From Tissierellia bacterium (GTDB lineage: Bacteria; Bacillota; Clostridia; Tissierellales; Tepidimicrobiaceae), in NCBI GenBank assembly GCA_012798935.1, contig JAAZMG010000274.1, positions 1 to 10,749 on the forward strand: 10,749 nt of DNA, in the 5' to 3' direction. The notes under the pieces were generated by a model. That model was not told where the DNA came from, made no database searches, and saw nothing but the letters and a program-made list of their open reading frames with translations. Shown in pieces: positions 1 through 6,007 of the stretch. Positions within the stretch are counted from its first letter, which is position 1, and every line of letters starts with the position of its first letter. Position numbers and translations under genes: made by a program.

Positions 1-2
1 AT

Positions 3-101
3 ATTATGGATGAATTCAGTGTAAATAATCCAACTTTGAAGATTAAAAATTTAAGTAGGGTAGATGGTAAGATTACTACAACAAGCATTAAAACAGTTTA
101 G
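3..101 (+). CDS. C-terminal end of an unrecognised protein (partial)
   Basis: An open frame enters from the left edge and ends at TAG 99-101, giving about 32 residues that finish in ...GKITTTSIKTV. The stretch is polar, rich in Lys, Thr, Asn and Ser, and has no membrane segment, cysteines or motif I recognise. The reading is supported mainly by the hairpin that follows the stop closely (109-148), as expected at the end of a transcription unit. The frame could also be chance, because only 99 bases are visible. No function is proposed. Confidence 0.5.
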   Translation: MMDEFSVNNPTLKIKNLSRVDGKITTTSIKTV

Positions 102-108
102 GGTAATA

Positions 109-150
109 ATAAATGACAGGGTTAATATCTGTTAGCTCTGTTATTTATAT
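109..150 (+). terminator. Probable terminator after the partial first gene
   Basis: An 11-bp stem (109-119 with 138-148, one G-U pair) encloses an 18-base loop and runs into a T-rich stretch. The stem is A/T-rich, so the hairpin is weaker than others in this window. It lies 7 bases after the stop of the partial gene. Confidence 0.45.
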
Positions 151-253
151 ACACTATATAGATGTTTAACTATTGGGTATACATAATTAATATGATTTAT
201 AGATAGACTGTAAAAAAGTATAAGTTCAATAATATTAAAAGGGAGAGTGCGTT

Positions 254-541
254 ATGGGAAAATATAATATGGAAGAGAAACTTTTACCAGAGCCACTTCA
301 AAGTATAGTGGAATCTGATGAAGGATTATATGGTATTGATGAAATTATTCCTTTATCCATTGTAAATGTTTATGGAACCATAGGATTAACAAACTATGGA
401 TATTTAGATAAAGAAAAGATAGGAATAATAAAGGAATTAGATGAACAAAAAGGAGAATATGTAAATACATTTTTAGATGATTTGGTAGCAGCAATTGCGG
501 CAGCAGCAGCTAGTAGGATAGCCCATTCAGCTAGAGAATAA
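254..541 (+). CDS. Truncated phosphatidylglycerophosphatase A-related protein (YutG/LtrC family, C-terminal part)
   Basis: The 95-residue product carries the C-terminal half of the PgpA-related family known from Bacillus YutG and Listeria LtrC. From about residue 8 it shows PLQSIVESDEGLYGIDE, then LSIVNVYGTIGLTNYGYLDKEK and a closing FLDDLVAAIAAAAASRIAH, all typical of that family. Relatives run to about 160 residues, and their N-terminal 60-70 residues are absent here. The bases upstream do not encode them in any frame. A GGGAG ribosome site at 241-246 lies 7 bases before the ATG, so a short protein may still be made. The first five residues (MGKYN) may be a relic of the original start joined by an in-frame deletion. 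The intact family is linked to phospholipid metabolism (dephosphorylation of phosphatidylglycerophosphate in E. coli PgpA). Whether this remnant has activity cannot be judged. The family call is firm; calling it broken is an inference from length. Confidence 0.7.
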   Translation: MGKYNMEEKLLPEPLQSIVESDEGLYGIDEIIPLSIVNVYGTIGLTNYGYLDKEKIGIIKELDEQKGEYVNTFLDDLVAAIAAAAASRIAHSARE

Positions 542-598
542 AAACTAGCAATACAATTATACTAAGGAAATATTTGAATATCTTATAGAAGTGAAGAA

Positions 599-638
599 AA
601 CAGGGCAATTGTTTAAACCTTCAAACAATTGCCCTGTT
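599..638 (+). terminator. Strong hairpin terminator after the PgpA-like gene
   Basis: A perfect 16-bp stem (599-614 with 623-638) has an 8-base loop. It is A-rich on its left side and moderately T-rich on its right side. It closes the short gene ending at 541 and would insulate the promoter region that follows. Confidence 0.75.
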
Positions 639-679
639 CCTTATTTATAGTTATATCCATATAAGGTACAATTTAATTA

Positions 680-699
680 TAGAGTGAGTACTCAATCTA
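680..699. promoter_or_regulatory. Candidate TetR-family operator palindrome upstream of the broken AOR locus
   Basis: A 20-bp palindrome has the perfect core TGAGTACTCA (685-694) and flanks TAGA/TCTA, with a single mismatched pair (684/695). Size and symmetry resemble operators of TetR-family regulators of the FadR/AcrR type. It lies about 40 bases before the ATG at 740. A weak possible promoter, TTTATA (644-649) with a 17-base spacer to TACAAT (667-672), would put the palindrome just after the transcription start, where a repressor would block. No regulator gene is visible in the window. The site is seen directly; its role is inferred. Confidence 0.45.
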
Positions 700-739
700 A
701 TCTATAAAAATAAATATAGTGGGAAAAGGAGTGATTTAT

Positions 740-874
740 ATGACCGATGAGCTAACTAAATCTTGTATAAATCTTCATTCCGTCCTCAGAAACCTTGAAG
801 ATTTTAGAGAATGCTTATTAAAGAAAGGAAGGATCCCATGCCTAAACATGATGGATATATGGGCAAAGTTTTAA
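740..874 (+). pseudogene. Remnant of a small gene preceding the AOR gene
   Basis: A good ribosome site (AAAGGAGTG, 725-733) precedes ATG 740. The frame begins MTDELTKSCINLHSVLRNLED and stops at TAA 872-874 after 44 codons. After about codon 24 it runs into the ribosome site and start of the AOR remnant in another frame, so its natural continuation has been lost. The opening resembles, from memory only, the N-terminus of small clostridial SCP2-like proteins sometimes encoded beside AOR genes; this is a weak recollection. The reading is that a deletion removed most of this gene and brought the AOR start close behind it. It could instead be a genuine short peptide. Confidence 0.4.
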
Positions 875-1227
875 CTATAGATTTAAAAGATAAAACTACA
901 AGTTTATATCCTTGGTCAGAGGAAGACAGAGAGCTTTATCTTGGAGGCAAGATAATGGCTGCTAAAATAATAAGTGATAATGTAAAACCCTGTGTAGATG
1001 CTTTTCATGATGCAAAAAACCTATGGGGTAAGACCACTAGTCAGACTCAACAGGCTTTGGATTCGAGGGCTGGAAAGGTTGTTATTGGGCCTGCAGGATT
1101 ATTAAGTTAGGAATATATTAGCAACCAAAAATTTTAAATATGGACACTACCAGGTAGACTTACAAAAGTTGTCTAAATAGAAGATGAACCGAATAGCTAT
1201 GTACCTCTAGAGGATTTAAAACAAAAA
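838..1227 (+). pseudogene. Eroded aldehyde ferredoxin oxidoreductase (AOR family)
   Basis: AOR enzymes use a tungsten-pterin cofactor and a 4Fe-4S cluster to oxidise aldehydes with ferredoxin, and are about 600 residues long. Here only collinear pieces remain. From ATG 838 (ribosome site AAGGAAGG, about 825-832) comes the family N-terminus, with DGYMGKVLTIDL and LYLGGKIMAAKIISD. At about codon 56 it jumps in frame to the later motif DAKNLWGKTT followed by VVIGPAG, then reaches TAG 1108-1110. In the next frame, 1112-1180 reads NILATKNFKYGHYQ, matching a segment still further on in the family. A possible fourth scrap (EDEPNSYVPLEDLKQK) runs from 1180 in the first frame. The pterin-binding loop and the cysteine motif for the cluster are absent, so no active enzyme can result. 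At least two large internal deletions and one frameshift are needed to explain it. Confidence 0.8.
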
Positions 1228-1244
1228 TAGATTCTAGTGATAAT

Positions 1245-1286
1245 GTAAGCATACTATCTCTTGTTGCTGGAGGATAGTATGCTTAC
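1245..1286. repeat. Orphan 14-bp perfect inverted repeat
   Basis: Arms 1245-1258 and 1273-1286 are perfectly complementary around a 14-base spacer. Neither side is followed by a run of T, so it does not look like a terminator. It lies just after the last AOR scrap and before the terminator at 1335-1370. It may be a remnant of a structured element or a repeat brought in with the deletions. Confidence 0.6.
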
Positions 1287-1334
1287 AAAGGTCAAGCTTA
1301 AATATCAACCTATTTTATTTTCTGCCAACGGCAG

Positions 1335-1370
1335 AAGGCTTGCTAGCTCACTTTGAGAAGTAGCCTTTTT
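1335..1370 (+). terminator. Terminator of the former AOR transcription unit
   Basis: The stem AAGGCT (1335-1340) pairs with AGCCTT (1362-1367), with an inner CTCA/TGAG stem, and leads into T1366-1370. A separate small hairpin, CTGCC-aac-GGCAG (1322-1334), sits directly in front. Direction fits the plus-strand AOR remnant. It overlaps the antisense continuation of the small minus-strand frame at 1381-1455. Confidence 0.6.
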
Positions 1371-1380
1371 CATCGGGAAC

Positions 1381-1455
1381 TCAATAATTTACTTCACCTG
1401 TATTGCGATTAATGATGATATATTCTTCACCATTTGAAAATTTATTAGCTTCCAT
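1381..1455 (-). CDS. Very small protein (24 residues) with strong ribosome binding site
   Basis: On the minus strand GGGAGGTG (1461-1468) stands 5 bases before ATG 1455-1453, a near-ideal ribosome site for this genome. The frame encodes MEANKFSNGEEYIIINRNTG followed by EVNY and a TGA (1381-1383). It is charged, has no membrane segment and matches nothing I recognise. The same frame stays open after the TGA as VPDEKGYFSK to a second TGA (1348-1350), and that text reads like protein. The gene may therefore have ended later and suffered a nonsense change, for example TGG to TGA. It could be a real small protein, a broken one, or chance. The ribosome site is the main support. Confidence 0.45.
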   Translation of the reverse strand: MEANKFSNGEEYIIINRNTGEVNY

Positions 1456-1616
1456 ATTGTCACCTCCCATATATAGTGTGTCCAAGTTATAAGAAAATAT
1501 AATAAAGGGAGATGTGACTATAAAAAATATCTATAATTATAAAAATAGGAAACTTATCCTTTGTTTTCAAACAGGACAAATTTTTCATAGGCTAAACAAT
1601 TTAACATATTTTTTAA

Positions 1617-2519
1617 TTATTCTTTAATCACTTTAAAGATCCAATCGATTAAATCTATACAAAGATCTGCTGTCATATTATTTTTATCAAGAACAGGGTT
1701 TAATTCAACAAAATCCATTGACTTTATGAGTCTCGTATTTAAAAAATTTTCAAAAATTTTTTTTGCCTCTCTCATGCTTAAACCATTAATAACAGGAGTC
1801 CCTGTTCCAGGAACTAGGCTTTTATCTAATACATCAATATCGAAACTTAGATGAATTGCATCAATATTGGAGGAGTATATTCTATTTAGCACCTGCTCTA
1901 TAACCTTCTCAAGGCCTATATTATTTATAGAATCCATAGTATATAAATTTAAGTTCAAATCCTTAGCAAGTTGTATTTCTCCTTTATCTAACTCTCTAGC
2001 ACCAATAATATATACATTTTCAGGTTTTACTTTTGGTCCATTATAATATACATTGACTAAAGAAGGCTCTCCTATACCTATAGCCGAAGCCAAAGACATG
2101 CCATGAGTATTACCTGATGGGGAGGTTTCTTGGGTGTTTATATCACCATGAGCGTCTATCCATATTACAGCTAAATTATTATAAAATTTACTAGAGCCTG
2201 AGATAGTACCTAAGGCCAAGGAATGGTCTCCACCAATTATAAATGGAAAGCTTTTAGAAGACAAAACGCTATAAACTAAATGAGCGAGATTGTTATTCAT
2301 ATCCACTATAGGTTTTAAATACTTAATTTTTTTATGATATTCATACTTTTTTGATTCGGGAACTTTTGGTATATATAAACTTCCAAGATCATAAACCCTA
2401 TGGCTGTGTTTTTTTATAGTTTCAATTATCCTTTTATTCCTTAGTTTTGCTGGTCCATATTGGACACCTTCTTGATCACAACCATACATAATGGGTACTC
2501 CAAATAAGCTTACGTCCAT
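1617..2519 (-). CDS. rocF: Arginase
   Basis: This is a 300-residue arginase (L-arginine to ornithine and urea), cytosolic, of the size of Bacillus RocF. The binuclear manganese ligands are all present: His99 in GGDHS, Asp122, His124 and Asp126 in DAHGD, and Asp227 and Asp229 in SFDIDVLD. Substrate-binding features include His139 in SGNTHGM, the PGTGTP loop (237-242) and Glu272 in MDFVELNP. The full arginase pattern and N-terminal FGVPI..G argue for arginase over agmatinase or formiminoglutamase. GGGAGGTT lies just before the ATG. The gene stands alone with its own promoter (2578-2605), and no other arginine or ornithine gene is adjacent in the window. No ArgR-type operator was identified. Its role is probably catabolic use of arginine as a nitrogen source or ornithine supply, which is inferred from the family. 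Confidence 0.93.
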   Translation of the reverse strand: MDVSLFGVPIMYGCDQEGVQYGPAKLRNKRIIETIKKHSHRVYDLGSLYIPKVPESKKYEYHKKIKYLKPIVDMNNNLAHLVYSVLSSKSFPFIIGGDHSLALGTISGSSKFYNNLAVIWIDAHGDINTQETSPSGNTHGMSLASAIGIGEPSLVNVYYNGPKVKPENVYIIGARELDKGEIQLAKDLNLNLYTMDSINNIGLEKVIEQVLNRIYSSNIDAIHLSFDIDVLDKSLVPGTGTPVINGLSMREAKKIFENFLNTRLIKSMDFVELNPVLDKNNMTADLCIDLIDWIFKVIKE

Positions 2520-2577
2520 TTTACAACCTCCCTATAAGATAATTTGAAAAGTAGTCTATAATCCATTGCATAAATTT

Positions 2578-2605
2578 ATTATACCATTTGAAAAACACAG
2601 GACAA
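2578..2605 (-). promoter_or_regulatory. Promoter of the arginase gene
   Basis: On the minus strand TTGTCC (2605-2600) is separated by 16 bases from a perfect TATAAT (2583-2578). TGG directly before the -10 box gives an extended -10 element. It lies about 60 bases upstream of the arginase ATG. The fit to a vegetative sigma-A promoter is good. Confidence 0.65.
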
Positions 2606-2720
2606 GAAAATATTTGAAGCTATAAAAAACGAGAAATATAAATAATTATCTAAAAAGCCTTAAATAATAGTATGAACAATAGGAAGAATTTTAACAGCTA
2701 GGTTTTATTTTAACTGGAGC

Positions 2721-2749
2721 TTGAATAAAATACCTTTTTAAACTACAAT
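2721..2749 (+). promoter_or_regulatory. Promoter of the RNase H gene
   Basis: TTGAAT (2721-2726), a 17-base spacer and TACAAT (2744-2749) lie 33 bases before the ATG at 2783. It is divergent from the arginase promoter across a 263-base intergenic region. Confidence 0.55.
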
Positions 2750-2782
2750 AGACTTATTAAATATGAAGTTAAGAGGTGAAAT

Positions 2783-3397
2783 ATGGGTAACAAATATTAT
2801 GCTGTTAAAGAAGGTAGGAATATAGGTGTATATGAAACTTGGGCAGAATGTGAAAGCCAAGTAAAAGGATATTCGGGAGCAAGTTATAAAAAATTTCCAA
2901 CTTATGAAGAAGCAATAAGTTTTATAAATTCCAACGAAAAAGCATATAAAGAAAAGGAAATATTAAAATTAAAAGGCAATGAAATGGTGGCTTATGTAGA
3001 TGGAAGCTTTGATAAGGATAGTAAGTATTATAGTTATGGGGCAGTTATATTTACTGCAGAAGGTAAGGAGATCTACTCGCAAAAAGAAAATGATGAAACT
3101 ATGGTAGATATGAGAAATGTAGCAGGGGAAATAAGGGGGGCCATGTACGCTATGGAACAGGCCTTAAGAAAGGGTAAGGATGTTTTATATTTGCACTATG
3201 ACTATGTAGGTATAGAAAAATGGGCCACAGGAGAGTGGAAAACCAATAAAGATGGAACTAGAAAATATAAAGAATACTATGATTCTATAAAGGATAAATT
3301 AAAAGTGGAATTTGAAAAAGTAAAAGCTCACTCTGGAGATAAGTATAATGAAGAAGCAGATAAATTGGCTAAGGAAGTTTTAGACATAGAGGTTTAA
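2783..3397 (+). CDS. rnhA: Ribonuclease H1 with N-terminal viroplasmin-like (hybrid-binding) domain
   Basis: This enzyme cuts the RNA strand of RNA-DNA hybrids and helps remove R-loops and primers. Residues 3-50 form the caulimovirus viroplasmin/hybrid-binding domain (KYYAVKEGRNIGVYETWAEC, then YKKFPTYEEAISFI), which grips the hybrid. A short linker leads to the catalytic domain (67-200). The DEDD carboxylates are visible: Asp73 in YVDGSF, Glu116 in AGEIRGA, Asp140 in HYDYVGIEKW and Asp193 in EEADKLA, with the supporting His183 in KAHSGDKYNE. At 204 residues it has the usual length for this two-domain class, which is common in clostridia. AGAGGTGA precedes the ATG. It is transcribed alone and ends at a shared bidirectional terminator. 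Confidence 0.93.
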   Translation: MGNKYYAVKEGRNIGVYETWAECESQVKGYSGASYKKFPTYEEAISFINSNEKAYKEKEILKLKGNEMVAYVDGSFDKDSKYYSYGAVIFTAEGKEIYSQKENDETMVDMRNVAGEIRGAMYAMEQALRKGKDVLYLHYDYVGIEKWATGEWKTNKDGTRKYKEYYDSIKDKLKVEFEKVKAHSGDKYNEEADKLAKEVLDIEV

Positions 3398-3423
3398 AAA
3401 ACTCCCATATTAGGGAGTTTTTT
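3396..3423. terminator. Bidirectional terminator between RNase H and the deaminase gene
   Basis: A perfect 11-bp stem (3396-3406 with 3413-3423) encloses a 6-base loop, with an A run on the left and a T run on the right. It can therefore terminate transcription from both sides. It overlaps the stop codons of both convergent genes. Confidence 0.88.
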
Positions 3424-3910
3424 AATAACCAAATTCTTCACTTAAAGAATCATCCTTTTCTATCCAATCATTTACAAGAATTGTTCTATAATTATCTTTT
3501 GTATCTCTTACAATGACCTTTTTTATACCTGCATTGATTATAAGTCTTTTACACATAGAGCAAGAATTAGCATCTTTTACAAGTTCCTTGGTTTTTACAT
3601 CTATTCCTACTAGATAAAGAATACTATCAATCATATCTCTTCTTGAGGCACTAATAATACAATTAGCCTCAGCATGGACAGATCTGCAAAGTTCATATCT
3701 AGTTCCTCTAGGTATCTTTAGTTCTTCTCTTCTGCAAAATCCTAAATCCGAACAATTTTTTCTACCCCTAGGAGCTCCACTATATCCAGTGGAAATTATC
3801 TCATCATTTTTTACTATTATAGCACCAAAATTTCTTCTCAAGCATGTGCCTCTTTTAGCTACCGTTTCGGCTATATCCAGATAATAGTTTGTTTTATCTC
3901 GCCTTTCCAT
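3422..3910 (-). CDS. dCMP deaminase family protein (ComEB-like)
   Basis: This is a zinc-dependent deaminase of the deoxycytidylate type, expected to convert dCMP to dUMP for thymidylate synthesis. The start chosen is the ATG at 3910-3908, because GGAGGT stands 6 bases upstream of it. The frame opens 12 codons earlier, but no ribosome site is seen there. From this start the protein has 162 residues. The catalytic zinc motif is HAEAN (His79, Glu81) with Cys117 and Cys120 in NSCSMC, where many relatives have PC..C. The nucleotide-site element GYSGAPRG is at about 43-50. Extra cysteines in KRGTCLRRN and KNCSD are typical of the dCMP deaminase branch. The exact substrate is inferred from family. 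It is convergent with the RNase H gene. Confidence 0.85.
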   Translation of the reverse strand: MERRDKTNYYLDIAETVAKRGTCLRRNFGAIIVKNDEIISTGYSGAPRGRKNCSDLGFCRREELKIPRGTRYELCRSVHAEANCIISASRRDMIDSILYLVGIDVKTKELVKDANSCSMCKRLIINAGIKKVIVRDTKDNYRTILVNDWIEKDDSLSEEFGY

Positions 3911-3986
3911 GTTTATACCTCCAATATGCCAATAATTAAATATCATATTATCATATATTTGGTTTTTATAAAACAGGTATAGTGTA

Positions 3987-4015
3987 TAGATAAAATGATT
4001 TTAATATAATATAAT
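3987..4015 (+). promoter_or_regulatory. Possible promoter of the LURP-one-related gene
   Basis: TAGATA (3987-3992), a 17-base spacer and a perfect TATAAT (4010-4015) lie about 70 bases before the ATG at 4087. The region is so A/T-rich that chance matches are likely. Confidence 0.4.
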
Positions 4016-4086
4016 AGAGCTATCTAAATAAATTTGGTTACCATTTGAAAACTTAAAATATATTTAGTTATGAAAGGAGTATAGCT

Positions 4087-4569
4087 ATGAGATATTTAAT
4101 CAAGGAAAAGATATTTACCTTTGCAGATAGGTTTAGAATTGAGGATTATGAAGGATACCCTCAATATGAGGTAGTAGGTAAGATATTATCTCTAGGTAAT
4201 AAACTCCATATATATGATATGAATGGGAGGGAACTTATATATATTGAGGAAAAGATATTTAGATTTTTACCTGAATATACAATTTATAAAGAAGGTAATA
4301 TTGTAGCAAAAATTAAGAAGGAGCTAACTTTTTTAAAACCTAGGTTTAGAATTGAAAGTTCGTATGGACAGTTTACCATAGAAGGAGATGTGTTCCACCA
4401 TAATTTTAATATATTGAAAAATGGGGAGCCTGTTGCTTGGATAAGCAAAAAATGGATTTCTCTATCAGATACTTACTCTGTTGATATAGTAGATGAAGAA
4501 GACCATCCATTTATATTATCTATTGTAATAATACTTGATCAAATATTCTATGATGGGAATAGGAGCTAG
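4087..4569 (+). CDS. LURP-one-related / tubby C-like domain protein (YxjI-like)
   Basis: The 160-residue protein fits the LOR family (DUF567, tubby-like fold) of which Bacillus YxjI is a member. It opens with MRYLIKEKIFTFADRFRI and follows with the family's repeated beta-strand pattern: YPQYEVVGKILSLGNKLHIYD, then YTIYKEGNIVAKIKKEL, RFRIESSYGQFTIEG and VAWISKKWISLSDTYSVDI. The second half repeats the pattern of the first, as expected for a beta-barrel wrapped round a central helix. There is no signal peptide. The ribosome site is GAAAGGAGT before the ATG. No biochemical role is known for the bacterial members; tubby relatives bind phosphoinositides, but that should not be carried over. It appears to be transcribed alone, and the next gene has its own -10 element. 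Confidence 0.8.
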   Translation: MRYLIKEKIFTFADRFRIEDYEGYPQYEVVGKILSLGNKLHIYDMNGRELIYIEEKIFRFLPEYTIYKEGNIVAKIKKELTFLKPRFRIESSYGQFTIEGDVFHHNFNILKNGEPVAWISKKWISLSDTYSVDIVDEEDHPFILSIVIILDQIFYDGNRS

Positions 4570-4678
4570 AAATTTAAACAGTTTGTATAGCTATGGATAA
4601 AGTCATATTAAATATAATAAAACGATATAATATAACATACCGCTATAAAAGAAAACAATATGATTTATTGGAGTAAAG

Positions 4679-4687
4679 TGGTATAAT
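4679..4687 (+). promoter_or_regulatory. Extended -10 promoter element of the symporter gene
   Basis: TGGTATAAT (4679-4687) is a consensus extended -10 box about 40 bases before the ATG at 4727. No convincing -35 box is seen at the right distance, which extended -10 promoters can do without. Confidence 0.5.
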
Positions 4688-4726
4688 ATTAATTAGGTAA
4701 TATGATTATGTGAAAGGAGTGGGATA

Positions 4727-5902
4727 ATGGGAAAAGTCAAGGATAATTTAATAGTTAAGCTATTATTAGCGGTGGTAATTGGAATTGTGTTAGGACTTAT
4801 TGTAAATGAAAATATTATAGGAATAATAATTACAGCTAAGCATATATTAGGGCAATTTATATTTTTCTGTGTACCGCTAATTATTATTGGATTTATTACT
4901 CCATCTATTACTAGCCTACAATCTAATGCTAGTAAGATGTTGGGGGCGGCTCTATTAATTGCTTATTTATCTTCAGTAGGTGCAGCTTTATTTGCAATGA
5001 TAGCAGGATATATAATAATACCAGGATTAAATATTGTAACCAATCCAGAGGGATTAAAGGTTTTACCAGAATTAATATTTAAATTGGATATTCCACCTAT
5101 TATGTCTGTAATGTCTGCATTGGTACTGTCGATTGTTGTAGGACTTACGGTTATATGGACCAAGTCGAAGACTATTGATAAAATTTTAGGAGAGTTTCAT
5201 AATATTATGATGGCAGTGGTTACAAAGATGGTTATACCTGTGCTTCCTATATTTATAGCTACTACTTTTGCTGGATTAGCCTATGAAGGAAGTATAACCA
5301 AACAGTTTCCTATATTCATTGAGGTAATTATTATTGTTATAATAGGCCATTTTATTTGGTTAGCTCTTCTTTATGCTATTGGAGGATTTATATCTAAAGA
5401 AAATCCTTTAGAAGTTGTAAAACATTATGGGCCAGCATATTTAACAGCTGTAGGAACTATGTCTAGTGCTGCAACTCTTCCAGTAGCATTAAGCTGTGCA
5501 AGAAAATCAGAAGTATTAGATAAAGAAGTAGTAGACTTTGCTATACCTATTGGGGCTACTATCCATTTATGCGGTTCTGTTTTAACAGAGACTTTCTTTG
5601 TGATGACTATATCCAAAATACTATATGGAACATTACCACCTTTATCCTCTATGATCACTTTTATTGTGCTTCTTGGAATATTTGCCATAGGTGCACCAGG
5701 AGTTCCAGGAGGAACGGTAATGGCTTCTCTAGGTTTAATAATAGGCATCCTAGGATTTGATGACTCAGGAGTGGCTTTAATGCTTACCATATTTGCATTA
5801 CAAGATAGTTTTGGAACAGCTTGTAATGTTACAGGAGATGGAGCCATAGCTCTTATGCTTACAGGCATATTTAAAAAGAAGACGGAGAAAGAAGTTAGTT
5901 AA
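4727..5902 (+). CDS. DAACS-family amino acid/dicarboxylate:cation symporter, divergent
   Basis: The 391-residue integral membrane protein has the glutamate/dicarboxylate transporter fold: many hydrophobic segments, hairpin 1 with TMSSAATLPVAL (244-255), hairpin 2 with IGAPGVPGG (321-329), and the last core helix DSFGTACNVTGD (360-371). Compared with archaeal GltPh, Asp394, Thr398, Asn401 and Asp405 are kept (Asp360, Thr364, Asn367, Asp371). The arginine that binds the acidic side chain (Arg397) is Gly363. The sodium motif NMDGT is replaced by HLCGS (280-284), so the Asp312 equivalent is Cys282. The substrate is therefore probably not aspartate or glutamate, and cation coupling may differ. This is an inference from alignment by eye. 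It is a little shorter than GltPh (about 420). AAAGGAGTG precedes the ATG, and a strong terminator follows. It stands as a single-gene unit. Confidence 0.85.
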   Translation: MGKVKDNLIVKLLLAVVIGIVLGLIVNENIIGIIITAKHILGQFIFFCVPLIIIGFITPSITSLQSNASKMLGAALLIAYLSSVGAALFAMIAGYIIIPGLNIVTNPEGLKVLPELIFKLDIPPIMSVMSALVLSIVVGLTVIWTKSKTIDKILGEFHNIMMAVVTKMVIPVLPIFIATTFAGLAYEGSITKQFPIFIEVIIIVIIGHFIWLALLYAIGGFISKENPLEVVKHYGPAYLTAVGTMSSAATLPVALSCARKSEVLDKEVVDFAIPIGATIHLCGSVLTETFFVMTISKILYGTLPPLSSMITFIVLLGIFAIGAPGVPGGTVMASLGLIIGILGFDDSGVALMLTIFALQDSFGTACNVTGDGAIALMLTGIFKKKTEKEVS

Positions 5903-5914
5903 AAAATACCATAA

Positions 5915-5954
5915 AAAAACGGCTATTATTATAATAGGAGCCGTTTTTATTTTT
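5915..5954 (+). terminator. Terminator after the symporter gene
   Basis: AAAAACGGCT (5915-5924) pairs with AGCCGTTTTT (5939-5948), with an inner A/T stem, and is followed by ATTTTT. It is a classical rho-independent terminator. The flanking A run would also allow termination from the other strand. Confidence 0.85.
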
Positions 5955-6007
5955 GCTATGATGGGTATAAAAGAATATAGAAATAAAAATGTCAGGAGGG
6001 AAAAAAG

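Noticed and set aside
1348..1383. Two in-frame TGA codons in the small minus-strand frame read as selenocysteine
   Set aside because: No convincing bacterial SECIS hairpin follows the first TGA at the right distance. The nearby stem is explained as the plus-strand terminator, and the peptide has no redox-type context.
1513..1626. Plus-strand frame of about 37 codons starting at a GTG near 1513 after GGGAG
   Set aside because: It has no coding character, runs into the end of the arginase gene on the other strand, and reads as A/T-rich filler.
2700..2738. Possible terminator-like hairpin (GGT..TTTATT with AATAAAA.ACC then T run) upstream of the RNase H gene
   Set aside because: The stem needs bulges and is nearly all A/T. 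The same bases make a better -35 region of the RNase H promoter, and no upstream plus-strand gene needs a terminator there.
1429..4051. The 12-mer ACCATTTGAAAA occurring at 1429, 2583 and 4040
   Set aside because: One copy is inside a small frame and the other two are in unrelated promoter regions at different distances. In A/T-rich sequence this is compatible with chance.
5425..5868. Long open frame on the minus strand opposite the symporter gene
   Set aside because: It is a shadow of the conserved symporter frame. It has no ribosome site and its translation has no recognisable character.
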